Shown piece after piece: positions 54,664 to 63,257 of a DNA stretch of 64,000 nucleotides (within the stretch, counting starts at the first letter, position 1; each line of letters opens with the position of its first letter). The stretch lies in the NCBI GenBank assembly GCA_964574335.1, contig CAZNNH010000003.1, forward strand, positions 1 through 64,000. The letters are read 5' to 3'. This DNA comes from CAZNNH01 sp964574335 (GTDB lineage Bacteria > Acidobacteriota > Vicinamibacteria > Fen-336). A model generated the notes under the pieces. That model did not search any database and had not been told where the DNA came from. It worked only from the letters and a program-made list of their open reading frames with translations. A program made the position numbers and the translations under genes.

Positions 54664-56751
54664 TCACCGCCCCCCTCGAAGCGCGGCGACCGCCCGGTCA
54701 ACGGCCCGCACCAGCCTCTCCGCCTCGACCCGGGCGCGGTCGGCGTCCTGGGCCTCCACCGCCTCGGTCAGGCCGGGAAGGACCAGCGCCGCGTAGGTGG
54801 GGCGTGGCGCATACACGAGGTGCCGGAACCAGGGACGGCCCTCGAGACCGGCGGGGTCGATCAGGGCCCGCTCGACCCGAAGCAGGGCGGCGTGGATCCG
54901 CCCGAGGCGCGCCCGGTCGCCGTCGGCCAGCGCCTGCTCGGCCGCCTCCCCGACCGCTCGCGCCGCCTGTTCCCAGCCCCGCACCGCCGCCTGCAGGGGG
55001 GCCAGGTCCACGTCGACGTGACGCTTCCGGGCCTCGCGGCCGACCTCGTCGACGTAGGCTCCCACCTCCCGCGCGTAGGCCGCGTAGTCGAGGGGAGCGA
55101 CGTCGCACTGGGCGAGGCGCAGGCCCGCCACCGCCCAGTAGCGGGCCAGCGTGGCGTGGTAGAGGTAGCCGGGATCCCCGATACGATCCACCCAGTTGAA
55201 GCTGTCGTAGATCGAGTGGTACACGCCGTAGGGCCCGTCGAACGTCAGGTCGGCCACCGGGATGCCGAGGAAGTTCAGGAAGACGGTGTAGTCCGAGCCG
55301 CTGCCCAGGCGAGTGGCCACCTCGGCCTGGTCGGCAGCGACCGAGCTGGCCCGCCGGGCCGACGGACTCTGGCCCTGCCGGAGCCAGTTGTCGTAGACCG
55401 ACCCACCCCGCGGGTCGGGGACCGCCCGCGCCACCTCGCGCAGGAAGCCCGCCAGCGCCGGCACCGCCGCCGCCCGGAACTGGTTGCCCGAAGCGGAGCT
55501 GTCCACGTTGAGGTAGGCGAGGGCCCCCGCCTGCAGACGCTCGGCCTCCAGCTCGCCCCACTCGGTGCTGCCGGTGAGCGTGAACTCCTCGGCGTCCCAG
55601 GAGGCGAACACCAGCGTGCGGCGGGGCCGGAAGCCGTCGCGGGCCAGCTCGCCGAAGGCCCGCACCATCTCCATCAGGCTGGCGCTGCCGCTCGACGGGT
55701 CGACGCCCCCGTAGACCCAGGCGTCGCGGTGGTTGCCCAGGACCACCCACTCGTCGGGTCGCTCGGCACCCTTCAGCCGACCCACGACGTTCCAGATCGA
55801 GCGCACCTTGCGGTCGTTTTCGATCACCAGGTGCAGACGCGCCGGCCCCGGGCCGAGGCGGTAGGTGACCGGCAACCCGCCCTGCCAGGCCAGCGGGGCC
55901 ACCGGTCCGCCGAGGTTCTCGACCAGGTGGCGCGCGTCCTTGTAGGAGAGGGGCGCCGCCGCCACCGTCGGCATCGACACCGCCTGATCTGCCGGGACGA
56001 AGCGGCCTCCCGGAACCGATGCCCAGCCGGGCGTGCGTGGGTCGCCCGGCAGGTTGAAGTCGTAGACGATGCCCCCCCGCTGCAGGTGGCTCTCGGGGCC
56101 CCAGGGCCCCCGGGGATACACCTCACCCTTCCGGTACCCGTCGTCGGCCGGGTCCGAGTAGAGCAACAGCGCGGCGGCGCCCCGCTCCTGTGCGGTCTGG
56201 GCCTTGAAGCCGCGGTAGCTGTAGGGGACCGAGTAGCGGGCCAGCGCGATCTTGCCCCGGACGTCGATCCCCTCCCCCTCGAGGACGTCGTAGTCCTCGG
56301 GGTTGCCGCTGTTCACGTAGACGACGTCCGCGGTCACGTCGACGTCCGCGGAGTAGGCGCAATAGGGGATGCCGACCTCGGCGTAGGAGTCCTTGTCCTC
56401 CGGGATTCCTTCCTCGCGGAGCGAGAGCTTCTCGGCCACCGGCGCGACCAGCTCGGCCTGGTAGCGCACCGGCCAGGGGAGGTAGACGGGGTGCTCGATG
56501 AGGCGCACGTCCTCGAGCCCCCAGGCCCGCCACCGCTCGGCCACGTACAGGGCCAGCTCGTGGTTCCGCTTGGAGCCCGCCATGTGCGGCTCTTCAGTGA
56601 AGATGCGGTGCTCGCGGCGGCACGCCTCGGGACGGATCGTGGCCAGAAGCCGCGCCTCGAGCGAAGCCTGGCCGGCGACGCGGTCCGGAGTGAAGCCGGC
56701 CGGAGCGCCCGCCACGCCCGCGGCCAGGAGCAGCCCGCACAGAGAGATCAT
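54664..56751 (-). CDS. exported M28-family peptidase, glutamate carboxypeptidase II-like
   Basis: 695 residues with a signal peptide (about 1-20). Layout as in GCPII/transferrin-receptor-like proteins: a PA-insert domain (about 115-230), M28 peptidase core, then a helical dimerisation domain (about 560-690). Metal ligands visible: His and Asp in GNHRDAWVYGGVDPSSG, the Glu pair in WDAEEFTLTGSTEW, Asp in LNVDSSASGNQF, and His in VYHSIYDSFNW. Probably trims peptides in the periplasm. A TAGAAT box (56800-56795, minus) lies about 44 nt upstream; no -35 is clear. Confidence 0.92.
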   Translation of the reverse strand: MISLCGLLLAAGVAGAPAGFTPDRVAGQASLEARLLATIRPEACRREHRIFTEEPHMAGSKRNHELALYVAERWRAWGLEDVRLIEHPVYLPWPVRYQAELVAPVAEKLSLREEGIPEDKDSYAEVGIPYCAYSADVDVTADVVYVNSGNPEDYDVLEGEGIDVRGKIALARYSVPYSYRGFKAQTAQERGAAALLLYSDPADDGYRKGEVYPRGPWGPESHLQRGGIVYDFNLPGDPRTPGWASVPGGRFVPADQAVSMPTVAAAPLSYKDARHLVENLGGPVAPLAWQGGLPVTYRLGPGPARLHLVIENDRKVRSIWNVVGRLKGAERPDEWVVLGNHRDAWVYGGVDPSSGSASLMEMVRAFGELARDGFRPRRTLVFASWDAEEFTLTGSTEWGELEAERLQAGALAYLNVDSSASGNQFRAAAVPALAGFLREVARAVPDPRGGSVYDNWLRQGQSPSARRASSVAADQAEVATRLGSGSDYTVFLNFLGIPVADLTFDGPYGVYHSIYDSFNWVDRIGDPGYLYHATLARYWAVAGLRLAQCDVAPLDYAAYAREVGAYVDEVGREARKRHVDVDLAPLQAAVRGWEQAARAVGEAAEQALADGDRARLGRIHAALLRVERALIDPAGLEGRPWFRHLVYAPRPTYAALVLPGLTEAVEAQDADRARVEAERLVRAVDRAVAALRGGR

Positions 56752-56910
56752 GGGTCCCCCCTTTCCCCCCGAGTTTCGGAGGAGGACTGCGCGGATTCTA
56801 CCCCCCGGCCGGCCCCGGGACTCTCCCCCCGGGAAGGCCCCAGGCGGGACCTCGAGGGGGCGCGGGGCGTGCCCGGGGACCGAGTCGCCGATCGGAGTCC
56901 CCTGCTATCT

Positions 56911-56925
56911 GGCTTGATACAAGCC
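56911..56925. promoter_or_regulatory. perfect inverted repeat GGCTTG-ATA-CAAGCC
   Basis: 6-bp arms with a 3-bp centre in the gap between the M28 peptidase and the small membrane protein. It is operator-like; no bound regulator is known. Confidence 0.35.
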
Positions 56926-57031
56926 GGTTACCGCCTTGCCCTCGGCCCAACATCAGTCCCCGAAAGAAAAACGAATCCCCGGAACTCCCCTGGCAGGGCC
57001 TGCGTCTATGCTGTCGGGTGGAGGAGGAACC

Positions 57032-57181
57032 GTGATCCTGATCCAGATCCTCGGAGCCCTGGCACTCCTGGCCGGAAGCGCCCTCGTGCTGCTCGCCGTC
57101 TGGGAGGCCGATCGCACCCAACCGGAGGCCAGCCCGGCCCGCACGCTCGAGACCGGAGAGACCTTGCGCAGGGCGGCGTGA
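57032..57181 (+). CDS. small single-pass membrane protein
   Basis: 49 residues. Almost the whole first half is one membrane helix (LIQILGALALLAGSALVLLA), followed by a charged tail (DRTQPEASPARTLETGETLR). GTG 57032 is chosen because a strong GGAGGAGG (57020-57027) lies 4 nt upstream, a better site than the in-frame ATG at 57008. The window from 56752 to here has no other gene. Function unknown; it could be a regulator or part of an envelope complex. The tRNA-Glu gene starts 51 bp downstream. Confidence 0.6.
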   Translation: MILIQILGALALLAGSALVLLAVWEADRTQPEASPARTLETGETLRRAA

Positions 57182-57232
57182 CCCGGCAGGCCGCCGACCG
57201 CGACGTGGTAAACTCCCTTTTCCCCCGACCAC

Positions 57233-57309
57233 GACCCTGTGGTGCAGAGGCCCAGCACGTCACCCTTTCAAGGTGAAGATCGCGGGTTCGAATCCCGCCA
57301 GGGTCGCCA
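57233..57309 (+). tRNA. tRNA-Glu (TTC)
   Basis: 74 nt plus an encoded CCA (57307-57309). The acceptor GACCCTG pairs with CAGGGTC, the anticodon loop CTTTCAA gives TTC, and GGGTTCGAATCCC is the T arm. A weak -10 TAAACT (57209-57214) lies upstream without a clear -35. Confidence 0.95.
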
Positions 57310-57330
57310 CCTCCGATCGCCCCGGCGGGG

Positions 57331-57645
57331 CTACCGCGCGTAGGCCGAGTCGTGATCGGGGTGCAGTGAGACGACGCGCAGGAAGTCCCCATCGCGGTAC
57401 GCGACAGCGCGGATCTTCTGGCTCAGGCGCAGCGAGTGGACCTTGGCCCCGTTTGGGGCCTTGAGGTGCTCGATCCCCTCCCATTGGAGGCCGGTGTGGC
57501 GGTAGAGGGCCGTCCACTCCAGCGCACGCAGTCGGCGCAAGGGCGCAACGACCTGCTTGAGCTCGGCCTGCTCCAACCTGAAGAAGACGTCCTGGAACTC
57601 CGGGCTGTTCAGGTCGAGGCGGACGCGGCTACTTCCGGCGGCCAC
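57331..57645 (-). CDS. probable RelE-like toxin of a toxin-antitoxin pair
   Basis: 104 residues. Starts with FQDVFFRLEQAELKQVVAPL and ends SLRLSQKIRAVAYRDGDFLR then VVSLHPDHDSAYA. The tail (LRLSQ.IRA.AYRDGDFLR...LHPDHDSAY) resembles a family of RelE/ParE-fold proteins of unknown activity, so translational inhibition is an inference. It overlaps the antitoxin by 17 bp, so the two are coupled. No ribosome site is seen within the overlap. Confidence 0.65.
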   Translation of the reverse strand: MAAGSSRVRLDLNSPEFQDVFFRLEQAELKQVVAPLRRLRALEWTALYRHTGLQWEGIEHLKAPNGAKVHSLRLSQKIRAVAYRDGDFLRVVSLHPDHDSAYAR

Positions 57646-57928
57646 GCGAGCGTCCCCGCGGGCCCGTGCGGCGCCTCGCCAACTCCTCCACGTCGCTCTC
57701 CGCCGCAGGCGTCGCCGCGGCCCAGGCGAGGCCGCTTCCGATGCGGGAGCGGTCGGGCTCTTCGAGCGTCCAGAGCTGGGACTGCGGCACCACCGCGACG
57801 GCCGTCAGCAGGATGCTGCCGTCCGGGCGCCGCTCGACGCGGAGGGGCTTCCCCGCGTAGCTCTTGCCGAGCGAGATCTGTCCGCTCTTTCCCACCACCT
57901 TGATCTCGGCGCCGGCCACGATGGGCAT
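57629..57928 (-). CDS. probable AbrB-like antitoxin
   Basis: 99 residues. The N-terminal half (IKVVGKSGQISLGKSYAGK then PLRVERRPDGSILLTAVAV) has the swapped-hairpin layout of AbrB/SpoVT DNA-binding antitoxins; the C-terminal half is a charged Ala/Arg-rich tail that would wrap the toxin. ATG 57928 lies 4 nt after GGAGGG. It precedes the toxin gene, the usual order. A palindromic site overlaps its promoter, so autoregulation is likely. Confidence 0.75.
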   Translation of the reverse strand: MPIVAGAEIKVVGKSGQISLGKSYAGKPLRVERRPDGSILLTAVAVVPQSQLWTLEEPDRSRIGSGLAWAAATPAAESDVEELARRRTGPRGRSRGRRK

Positions 57929-57949
57929 TGCCCCCTCCCTTACTGCTGT

Positions 57950-57980
57950 CATGCTAGCATGCCAACATGCAGACGTGCAA
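57950..57980 (-). promoter_or_regulatory. promoter with palindromic operator for the toxin-antitoxin pair
   Basis: On the minus strand TTGCAC (57980-57975), 18-nt spacer, TAGCAT (57956-57951). The perfect palindrome CATGCTAGCATG (57950-57961) covers the -10, and a second CATGC half-site follows (57966-57970). Confidence 0.6.
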
Positions 57981-58228
57981 TGGTGCCGCACGACTCCCGA
58001 CGACAGAGCAGGCTTCGGGCATCTTGGACGTCGCGGCTGTGGTTGGCCGTGGGACGCTCGCGTCCCAGAACCGCGCATCAGGAAGCTCCCAGCTCCCCGG
58101 TTGTGCCGGTATGTGCCGGCACTGCGCGTTCCGGGCACAGGCATGAGGCTTGCACCCAGCTCCGCGGAGTGCGCCACCGACCGCATCGACGGCCCGGTCC
58201 CGAGGATCGACGGCGGCGAGGGAGATCG
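57981..58228. other. gap upstream of the ADOP permease
   Basis: About 250 bp. It contains the perfect hairpin GGGACG-CTCG-CGTCCC and a direct repeat TGTGCCGG (twice, two bases apart). I see no gene and no convincing -35/-10 for the permease. Confidence 0.4.
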
Positions 58229-60625
58229 ATGATGACCGAGTTCCTCCGAGACCTGGGGTTTGCGCTGAGGGTGCTTCGACGCCGGCCCGGATTCACCTCG
58301 GTGATCACCCTGACTCTGACGCTCGGGATCGGGGTGACAGTGCTGGTCTTCAGCCTCGTCAAGGGCCTGCTCTTCGACTCACCCTTCCGCGACGTCGATC
58401 GGCTGCTGTTCATGGCGGAACGCGTCTCGGGGATGGATGGTGGCGCGCTCTCCTATCCCAGCCTGCTCGAGTATCAGCGGGATGATCGGGCGCTCGAAGA
58501 GCTGGCGGGCTTCCGCCTACAGTCCTGGAACCTCACGGGCGACTCCGCCCCCGAGCGCCTCGACGGGCTCCAGGCGTCCTCGAGCCTCTTCAGCACCCTG
58601 GGCGTCCGCCCCATCCTCGGACGTACGTTCACCGCCGAGGAGGACCGACCCGGAGGCGCCCGCGTGGTGGTCGTCAGCGAGGAGCTCTGGCGGCGGCGCT
58701 TCGGCGCCGATCCGAGCGTCCTGCAACGGACCCTCCAGCTAGACGACACGCCCTACCGCATCGTGGGTGTGATGCCCTCCCGCTTCCAGATCTGGCGCCG
58801 GGCCGACCTCTTCACCCCCCTCGGGCATCGTGCCCCCTATACCGACCGACCCGAGTGGAAGTGCATCTACGCGGTCGGGAGGCTGAAGCCCCGGGTTTCG
58901 CCGGATCAGGCCCGCGCGGCCATGGCCGTCGTGGCCAGCCGCCTGGCCCAGGCCGACCCCACGGCCAATGGCGGGCGGGAGTGCAGCCTGACGCCGATGC
59001 GGGATCATGCCGTCCGAGGCGTGCGACGGGTTCTCTGGACCCTCGCCGGCGTGTGCCTGCTGGTTCTCGTGCTCTGTTGCATCAACGTGGCCGGCCTCCT
59101 GCTGGCCCACGGAGTGGAGCGATCCCGGGAGCTCTCGATTCGCGCCTCCCTGGGTGCCGGAAGGCTCAGGCAGGTCCGACCGCTGCTCGCCCAGAGCCTT
59201 GTCCTCGCCCTCGGCGGCGCCGCGGGCGGCTTGCTGCTCGCCACCTGGGGCGTCCGCCTGGCCACCGTCGTGCTCCCCCGCTTCACTCCGGACGCCGGTC
59301 TCCCCTGTATCGACGCCCCGGCCGTGATCGTTGCGGTCCTCCTGGCCGTGGTCGTCGGCATCACCACCGGGAGCGCCCCCGCCTGGTTCTTGACACGCCG
59401 ACCCGCGGCCACCGCCGAGGCGGCGCGCCAGGGTCGGGCCACGGCCGGCCACACCCGACTTCAGGACGGCCTGGTTGTGGCCCAGGTGGCCCTGGCGGTC
59501 GTGACGCTGACCGCCGCAACCCTCATGCTGCACAGCCTCCTGAAGCTAATGGCCGTCCCGCTGGGCCTCCAGCAGCAGGGAGTCGTCCTGGCCGACCTGA
59601 CCCTCCCGCCGCACACGTACCCGGATGCAGCCCGCGTCAGGCTCTTCTATCAGGAGGCCCTCGCGCAGACGGAGCGAATCCCTGGCGTCCGCTCGGCGGC
59701 GATGATGACCACAGCGCCGATGAGCGGCATCCCCTGGGACGCCTCCTATTCGGTAGAGGGCCAGGAGCCGCCCGACAACGACGACGAGAACGAGTGTGAC
59801 TACGTGGCCGTGTCCCGCGACTACTTCAGGACCCTGGGGATCGCTTTGACGGAAGGACGCGCCTTCTCCGATCGGGACGATGCCGAGGCGATCCCTGTCG
59901 CCGTCGTGAATCGCGCTTTCACCGCCCGGCACCTCGCCGGTGGCAGCCCGCTCGGGAAGCGCCTCTCCTTCCCCTTCATGGGCGGCCGCTCGCTCGAGAT
60001 CGTCGGAGCCGTGGAGGACGTGCGGCGCTGGGGACCTGAGAGCGCTCCCCGCGTGACGATCTACGTGCCGCTAGCTCAGAGCCCATCGGCGATCGTGACC
60101 CTCGCCACCCGTACTTCGCACGCCCAAGGGCTGGCGGCCTCCATGCGAGACGCGCTCCGGCGGGTCGATCCGAATCTCCCGCTGGCAAACCTTCGGACCA
60201 TGGCCGAGGTGGTGTCCGAGGCATCGGGCACACGGCGCATGGCGGCCTCGTCCCTCGCCACCCTGGGCGGGATTGCGCTTTGTCTTTCGGCCCTGGGGCT
60301 CTATGGCGCTCTGAGCCGACGGGTGGTGAGTCGGAGGCGCGAGATCGGCATTCGCCTCGCGCTCGGCGCCCAGAGCCGAGAGATCCTCCGGCATTTCATG
60401 AGGCGCGGGCTGTGGCTGACCGCCGCGGGGGCGGCTGCCGGAAGCGTCATCTCACTCCTGCTCGCCCCCCTGCTCGCCAGCCTCCTCTTCGGAGTCCGTC
60501 CGAGGGATCCCATCTCCCTGGTGGTCGTTCTCGCCGTCATGCTTCTCGCCGCGGCCCTGGCGACCTCGCTCCCTGCTCGGCGCGCCGCCAGCGTGGACCC
60601 GGCGGTGGCGCTGCGGGGCGAGTAA
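58229..60625 (+). CDS. ADOP family FtsX/MacB-type ABC permease
   Basis: 798 residues. Architecture of the Acidobacterial duplicated orphan permeases: N-terminal LRDLGFALRVLRRRPGFTSV then VITLTLTLGIGVTVLVFSLV, a MacB periplasmic core, a first FtsX-like block (about 275-400, with INVAGLLLAHGVERSRELSI), a helix near 420, a second core and a second FtsX block (about 680-790, RREIGIRLALGAQSREILRH). No ATPase is adjacent, as usual for this family. ATG 58229 and 58232 are both possible; GGAG precedes. The open frame runs back to 57557 but that part is antisense of the toxin-antitoxin genes. Confidence 0.92.
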   Translation: MMTEFLRDLGFALRVLRRRPGFTSVITLTLTLGIGVTVLVFSLVKGLLFDSPFRDVDRLLFMAERVSGMDGGALSYPSLLEYQRDDRALEELAGFRLQSWNLTGDSAPERLDGLQASSSLFSTLGVRPILGRTFTAEEDRPGGARVVVVSEELWRRRFGADPSVLQRTLQLDDTPYRIVGVMPSRFQIWRRADLFTPLGHRAPYTDRPEWKCIYAVGRLKPRVSPDQARAAMAVVASRLAQADPTANGGRECSLTPMRDHAVRGVRRVLWTLAGVCLLVLVLCCINVAGLLLAHGVERSRELSIRASLGAGRLRQVRPLLAQSLVLALGGAAGGLLLATWGVRLATVVLPRFTPDAGLPCIDAPAVIVAVLLAVVVGITTGSAPAWFLTRRPAATAEAARQGRATAGHTRLQDGLVVAQVALAVVTLTAATLMLHSLLKLMAVPLGLQQQGVVLADLTLPPHTYPDAARVRLFYQEALAQTERIPGVRSAAMMTTAPMSGIPWDASYSVEGQEPPDNDDENECDYVAVSRDYFRTLGIALTEGRAFSDRDDAEAIPVAVVNRAFTARHLAGGSPLGKRLSFPFMGGRSLEIVGAVEDVRRWGPESAPRVTIYVPLAQSPSAIVTLATRTSHAQGLAASMRDALRRVDPNLPLANLRTMAEVVSEASGTRRMAASSLATLGGIALCLSALGLYGALSRRVVSRRREIGIRLALGAQSREILRHFMRRGLWLTAAGAAAGSVISLLLAPLLASLLFGVRPRDPISLVVVLAVMLLAAALATSLPARRAASVDPAVALRGE

Positions 60626-60669
60626 CGCCTCCGGCCTGAAGGCTGATCGATCGCTTCGGGACCCTCGAC

Positions 60670-61665
60670 TCAGCCCTTCAGGTGCTGGTCCAGGAACCCG
60701 ATCACCGTCTCCCAGGTCGGCGTGTAGGGCATCGGGTTGGTGACCTTGCAGCCGTTGCTGGAGGTCGACCGTATCGTCGCCGCCTCCCGGAGGGTGTCGT
60801 CGGTGAGGAAGGCGTTCCAGGGGCCGTGGGGCGCCGTCGGCAGGCTGATGAAGACCGCGTCCCGGCAGGCCTTGTTGAGGGCCATGTAGAGTCGCTCGCC
60901 CTGGTTGTGCGGCACCAGCGGATCGGAGTCCCCGTGCAGGATCAAGAGCGGTGGGTCGGCGTCGCTCACGTAGCGCGCGGGGTCGGCGGCCTGCACCTTG
61001 TCGGGGCAGGACTGGATCGCGCATCCCACCAGCCGGGACTCGGGAGACGTCTCGCTGTCGTGGCACTGTGAGGGCGCGCACCTCTGCAGGGCCCAGTCAT
61101 CCATGATCAGGAAGTCGGTGGGCGGATAGAAGGCCACCGCGGCCTGCACCCGACTGGAGACGCCGGTGGTCCCGACCGAGCCTTCCATCTCCGGAGCGTC
61201 GCCGGTCAGCGCCGCCATCGCAGCCGTCCAGCCTCCGGAGCTGTCGCCCATCACACCGATGTGATCCGGATCGAGGTGGTACTGCACCGCATGCACCCTG
61301 AGCCACCGGATGGCAGCCTTGATGTCGTGGAGCTGACCCGGGAACTTCACCTGCGAGCTGGAACGGATGGAGACGCCGGCCACGGCATAGCCCGCCGGGT
61401 TGAGCCGCTGGGCGAGGATCCCGGCCGTGCTCTTCCCCGCGTCGGCCATCCAGGCCGACCCGCCGGTCCAGATGACGACGGGCACCGGCCCCGCCGCTCC
61501 CGCGGGCAGGTACAGGTCGAGCTTGTGGCCGTTGCTGGTCAAAGGCTCCGGCGGTGCGTAGTCGAGGTCGGCGCGGGTGGGCGGCGGCTGAGCAAAGGCC
61601 ATCGACCCCACCAGAGCGGTTGCGAGCCCCAAGATCGCGATCTGTCGAACGCTGAGCCGAACCAT
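60670..61665 (-). CDS. exported alpha/beta hydrolase (esterase-like)
   Basis: 331 residues with a signal peptide (about 1-26, ending SMAFA). Alpha/beta-hydrolase fold of the BD-FAE/carboxylesterase type: TGGSAW oxyanion region, nucleophile Ser142 in GVMGDSSGGW, Asp in ILHGDSDPLVPH and His in TAPHGPW. Four or more Cys residues may form disulfides. Substrate unknown; small ester or polysaccharide acyl groups are likely. ATG 61665 is 6 nt after GGAGG. Confidence 0.88.
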   Translation of the reverse strand: MVRLSVRQIAILGLATALVGSMAFAQPPPTRADLDYAPPEPLTSNGHKLDLYLPAGAAGPVPVVIWTGGSAWMADAGKSTAGILAQRLNPAGYAVAGVSIRSSSQVKFPGQLHDIKAAIRWLRVHAVQYHLDPDHIGVMGDSSGGWTAAMAALTGDAPEMEGSVGTTGVSSRVQAAVAFYPPTDFLIMDDWALQRCAPSQCHDSETSPESRLVGCAIQSCPDKVQAADPARYVSDADPPLLILHGDSDPLVPHNQGERLYMALNKACRDAVFISLPTAPHGPWNAFLTDDTLREAATIRSTSSNGCKVTNPMPYTPTWETVIGFLDQHLKG

Positions 61666-61716
61666 CGGCCACCTCCTCCTCGGGCGGGGACGGCACCCGC
61701 CACGCCATCAGACACG

Positions 61717-61745
61717 GGTATAGATCGACCAGGGCGGAGGGTCAA
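61717..61745 (-). promoter_or_regulatory. promoter of the esterase gene
   Basis: On the minus strand TTGACC (61745-61740), 17-nt spacer, TATACC (61722-61717). Predicted start near 61710, leader about 45 nt. Confidence 0.75.
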
Positions 61746-61822
61746 CACCCTGTCGCGGCCGCGCTCCACATGCCCCGGCGCCCCCCCCGAGAGACGCTGA
61801 CAAGGTTTAACGCGTCCGGCCG

Positions 61823-61851
61823 ATGACAGAGCCGACGGACGGCACTAGGCT
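61823..61851 (+). promoter_or_regulatory. promoter of the PQQ-propeller gene
   Basis: ATGACA (61823-61828), 17-nt spacer, TAGGCT (61846-61851). Start near 61858; an AGGAG site precedes the ATG pair at 61916. Confidence 0.5.
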
Positions 61852-61915
61852 ACAGGTCAGTTTGGGGGAGCCGTGGACGGACGCTGGACGAACCGATGAA
61901 TAGGAGCTTCTCGCC

Positions 61916-63208
61916 ATGATGCAGCCCAACAACCCAGCACGAGGGCTGGCTCTGCTCGCCGCGGCGGCGGTCTGCGCCTGGGCCGCGACGGCCGCCGCCG
62001 ACGACTGGCCCCAGTGGCAGGGCCCAGACCGCAACTCCATCTCCCAGGAGCGCGGCCTGCTCCAGCAGTGGCCCCAGGACGGCCCCCCTCTCGCGTGGAA
62101 GGCGGAAGGCCTGGGCGGCGGCTACAGCGCCCCCTCCATCGCCAAGGGGCGGATCTACGGCATGAGCGATCGGGGCCAGGACGAGGTGGTCTGGGCGCTG
62201 ACCGAGACGGACGGCCGCCCGCTGTGGGTAACGCGCCTCGGGCCGGCCTTCCAGCAGAGCTGGTCGCAAGGCAAGGAAGGCCCCGGCGCGACACCGACGG
62301 TCGACGGAGAGCGGCTGTACGTGGAGGGCCTCGCCGGGAACGTCGCCTGCCTTCAGGTTCGGGACGGCAAGCTCGTCTGGCAGCGCAGCATGCAGAAGGA
62401 CTTCGGCGGCACCGTGCCTCGTTGGAGCTTTCGTGAGTCACCCCTGGTCGACGGAGACCGGGTCATCGTCACGCCGGGAGGCCCAGGCGCCACGCTGGTG
62501 GCCCTCGACAAGGGGACGGGCGCCACCCTCTGGAAGAGTCGGGTGCCCGGCGACCCCAAGGCCGCCTACGCCTCACCCATCGCCATCGACTTCGACGGGC
62601 AGCGACAGTACGTCCAGCTCACCGCCCAGACGCTGGTCGGGGTGGCCGCGTCCAACGGGGCGTTCCTGTGGCGCTACGACCGGCCCGCCAACAGCCACGG
62701 CATCAACTGCGCGACACCCCTCTACCACGACGGTCTGGTCTTCGCGGCTTCGGCCTACGGCACCGGTGGCGGGCTGGTCCGTTTGAAGAGGGCCGGTGGC
62801 GGAGGAGTCGAGGCCGAGGAGGTCTACTTCACCAACAAGATGCAGAACCACCATGGCGGCATCGTCCTCATTGACGGCTCCCTCTACGGCGCCAACGGCG
62901 GCAACTCCGGTGGCTATCTGGTGTCTCTGGACTTCCAGACCGGAGCCGTCCACTGGGACGAACGCCGAGGCGAACGCCGCGCGCCCAAGGGCTCGGTGGC
63001 CGTCGCCGATGGCCGCCTCTACTACCGTACGGAGGACGGCACCCTGCTGCTGATCGAGCCGAACCCTCGTGAGTACACCGAGCGCGGGCGCTTCGAGCAG
63101 CCGTTCCGGACCGACAAGCCGGCGTGGGCGCATCCCGTCATCGCCAACGGCAAGCTCTACGTACGCGACCAGGACCTGCTGCTCTCGTACGACGTCCGAC
63201 GGAGATGA
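61916..63208 (+). CDS. exported PQQ-like beta-propeller protein
   Basis: 430 residues with a signal peptide (about 1-28, ending ATAAADD). Repeating blades of the outer-membrane-assembly/PQQ-like type: DDWPQWQGPDRN at the start, then patterns such as GRIYGMSDRGQDEVVWALTE, LYVEGLAGNVACLQVRDGK and GKLVWQR. These are the WD40/PQQ-like quinoprotein-fold motifs; cofactor-binding or catalytic residues of true dehydrogenases are not evident, so binding or scaffold function is likely. It is followed 49 bp later by a methyltransferase gene. Confidence 0.85.
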   Translation: MMQPNNPARGLALLAAAAVCAWAATAAADDWPQWQGPDRNSISQERGLLQQWPQDGPPLAWKAEGLGGGYSAPSIAKGRIYGMSDRGQDEVVWALTETDGRPLWVTRLGPAFQQSWSQGKEGPGATPTVDGERLYVEGLAGNVACLQVRDGKLVWQRSMQKDFGGTVPRWSFRESPLVDGDRVIVTPGGPGATLVALDKGTGATLWKSRVPGDPKAAYASPIAIDFDGQRQYVQLTAQTLVGVAASNGAFLWRYDRPANSHGINCATPLYHDGLVFAASAYGTGGGLVRLKRAGGGGVEAEEVYFTNKMQNHHGGIVLIDGSLYGANGGNSGGYLVSLDFQTGAVHWDERRGERRAPKGSVAVADGRLYYRTEDGTLLLIEPNPREYTERGRFEQPFRTDKPAWAHPVIANGKLYVRDQDLLLSYDVRRR

Positions 63209-63257
63209 GCGCGGGCCGCCGCGGCTCGCCACCGCGCCGGCGTCGCCGGGGGATCCC

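Noticed and set aside
54109..57276. 1055-codon plus-strand open frame
   Set aside because: It runs antisense across the DnaJ-like and M28 genes; the translated product has a shadow composition (Arg, His, Gly, Pro) and no motif.
57557..58228. N-terminal extension of the ADOP permease frame
   Set aside because: This part overlaps the toxin-antitoxin genes and is antisense; the known ADOP start MTEFLRDLGFAL lies at 58229-58232 after GGAG.
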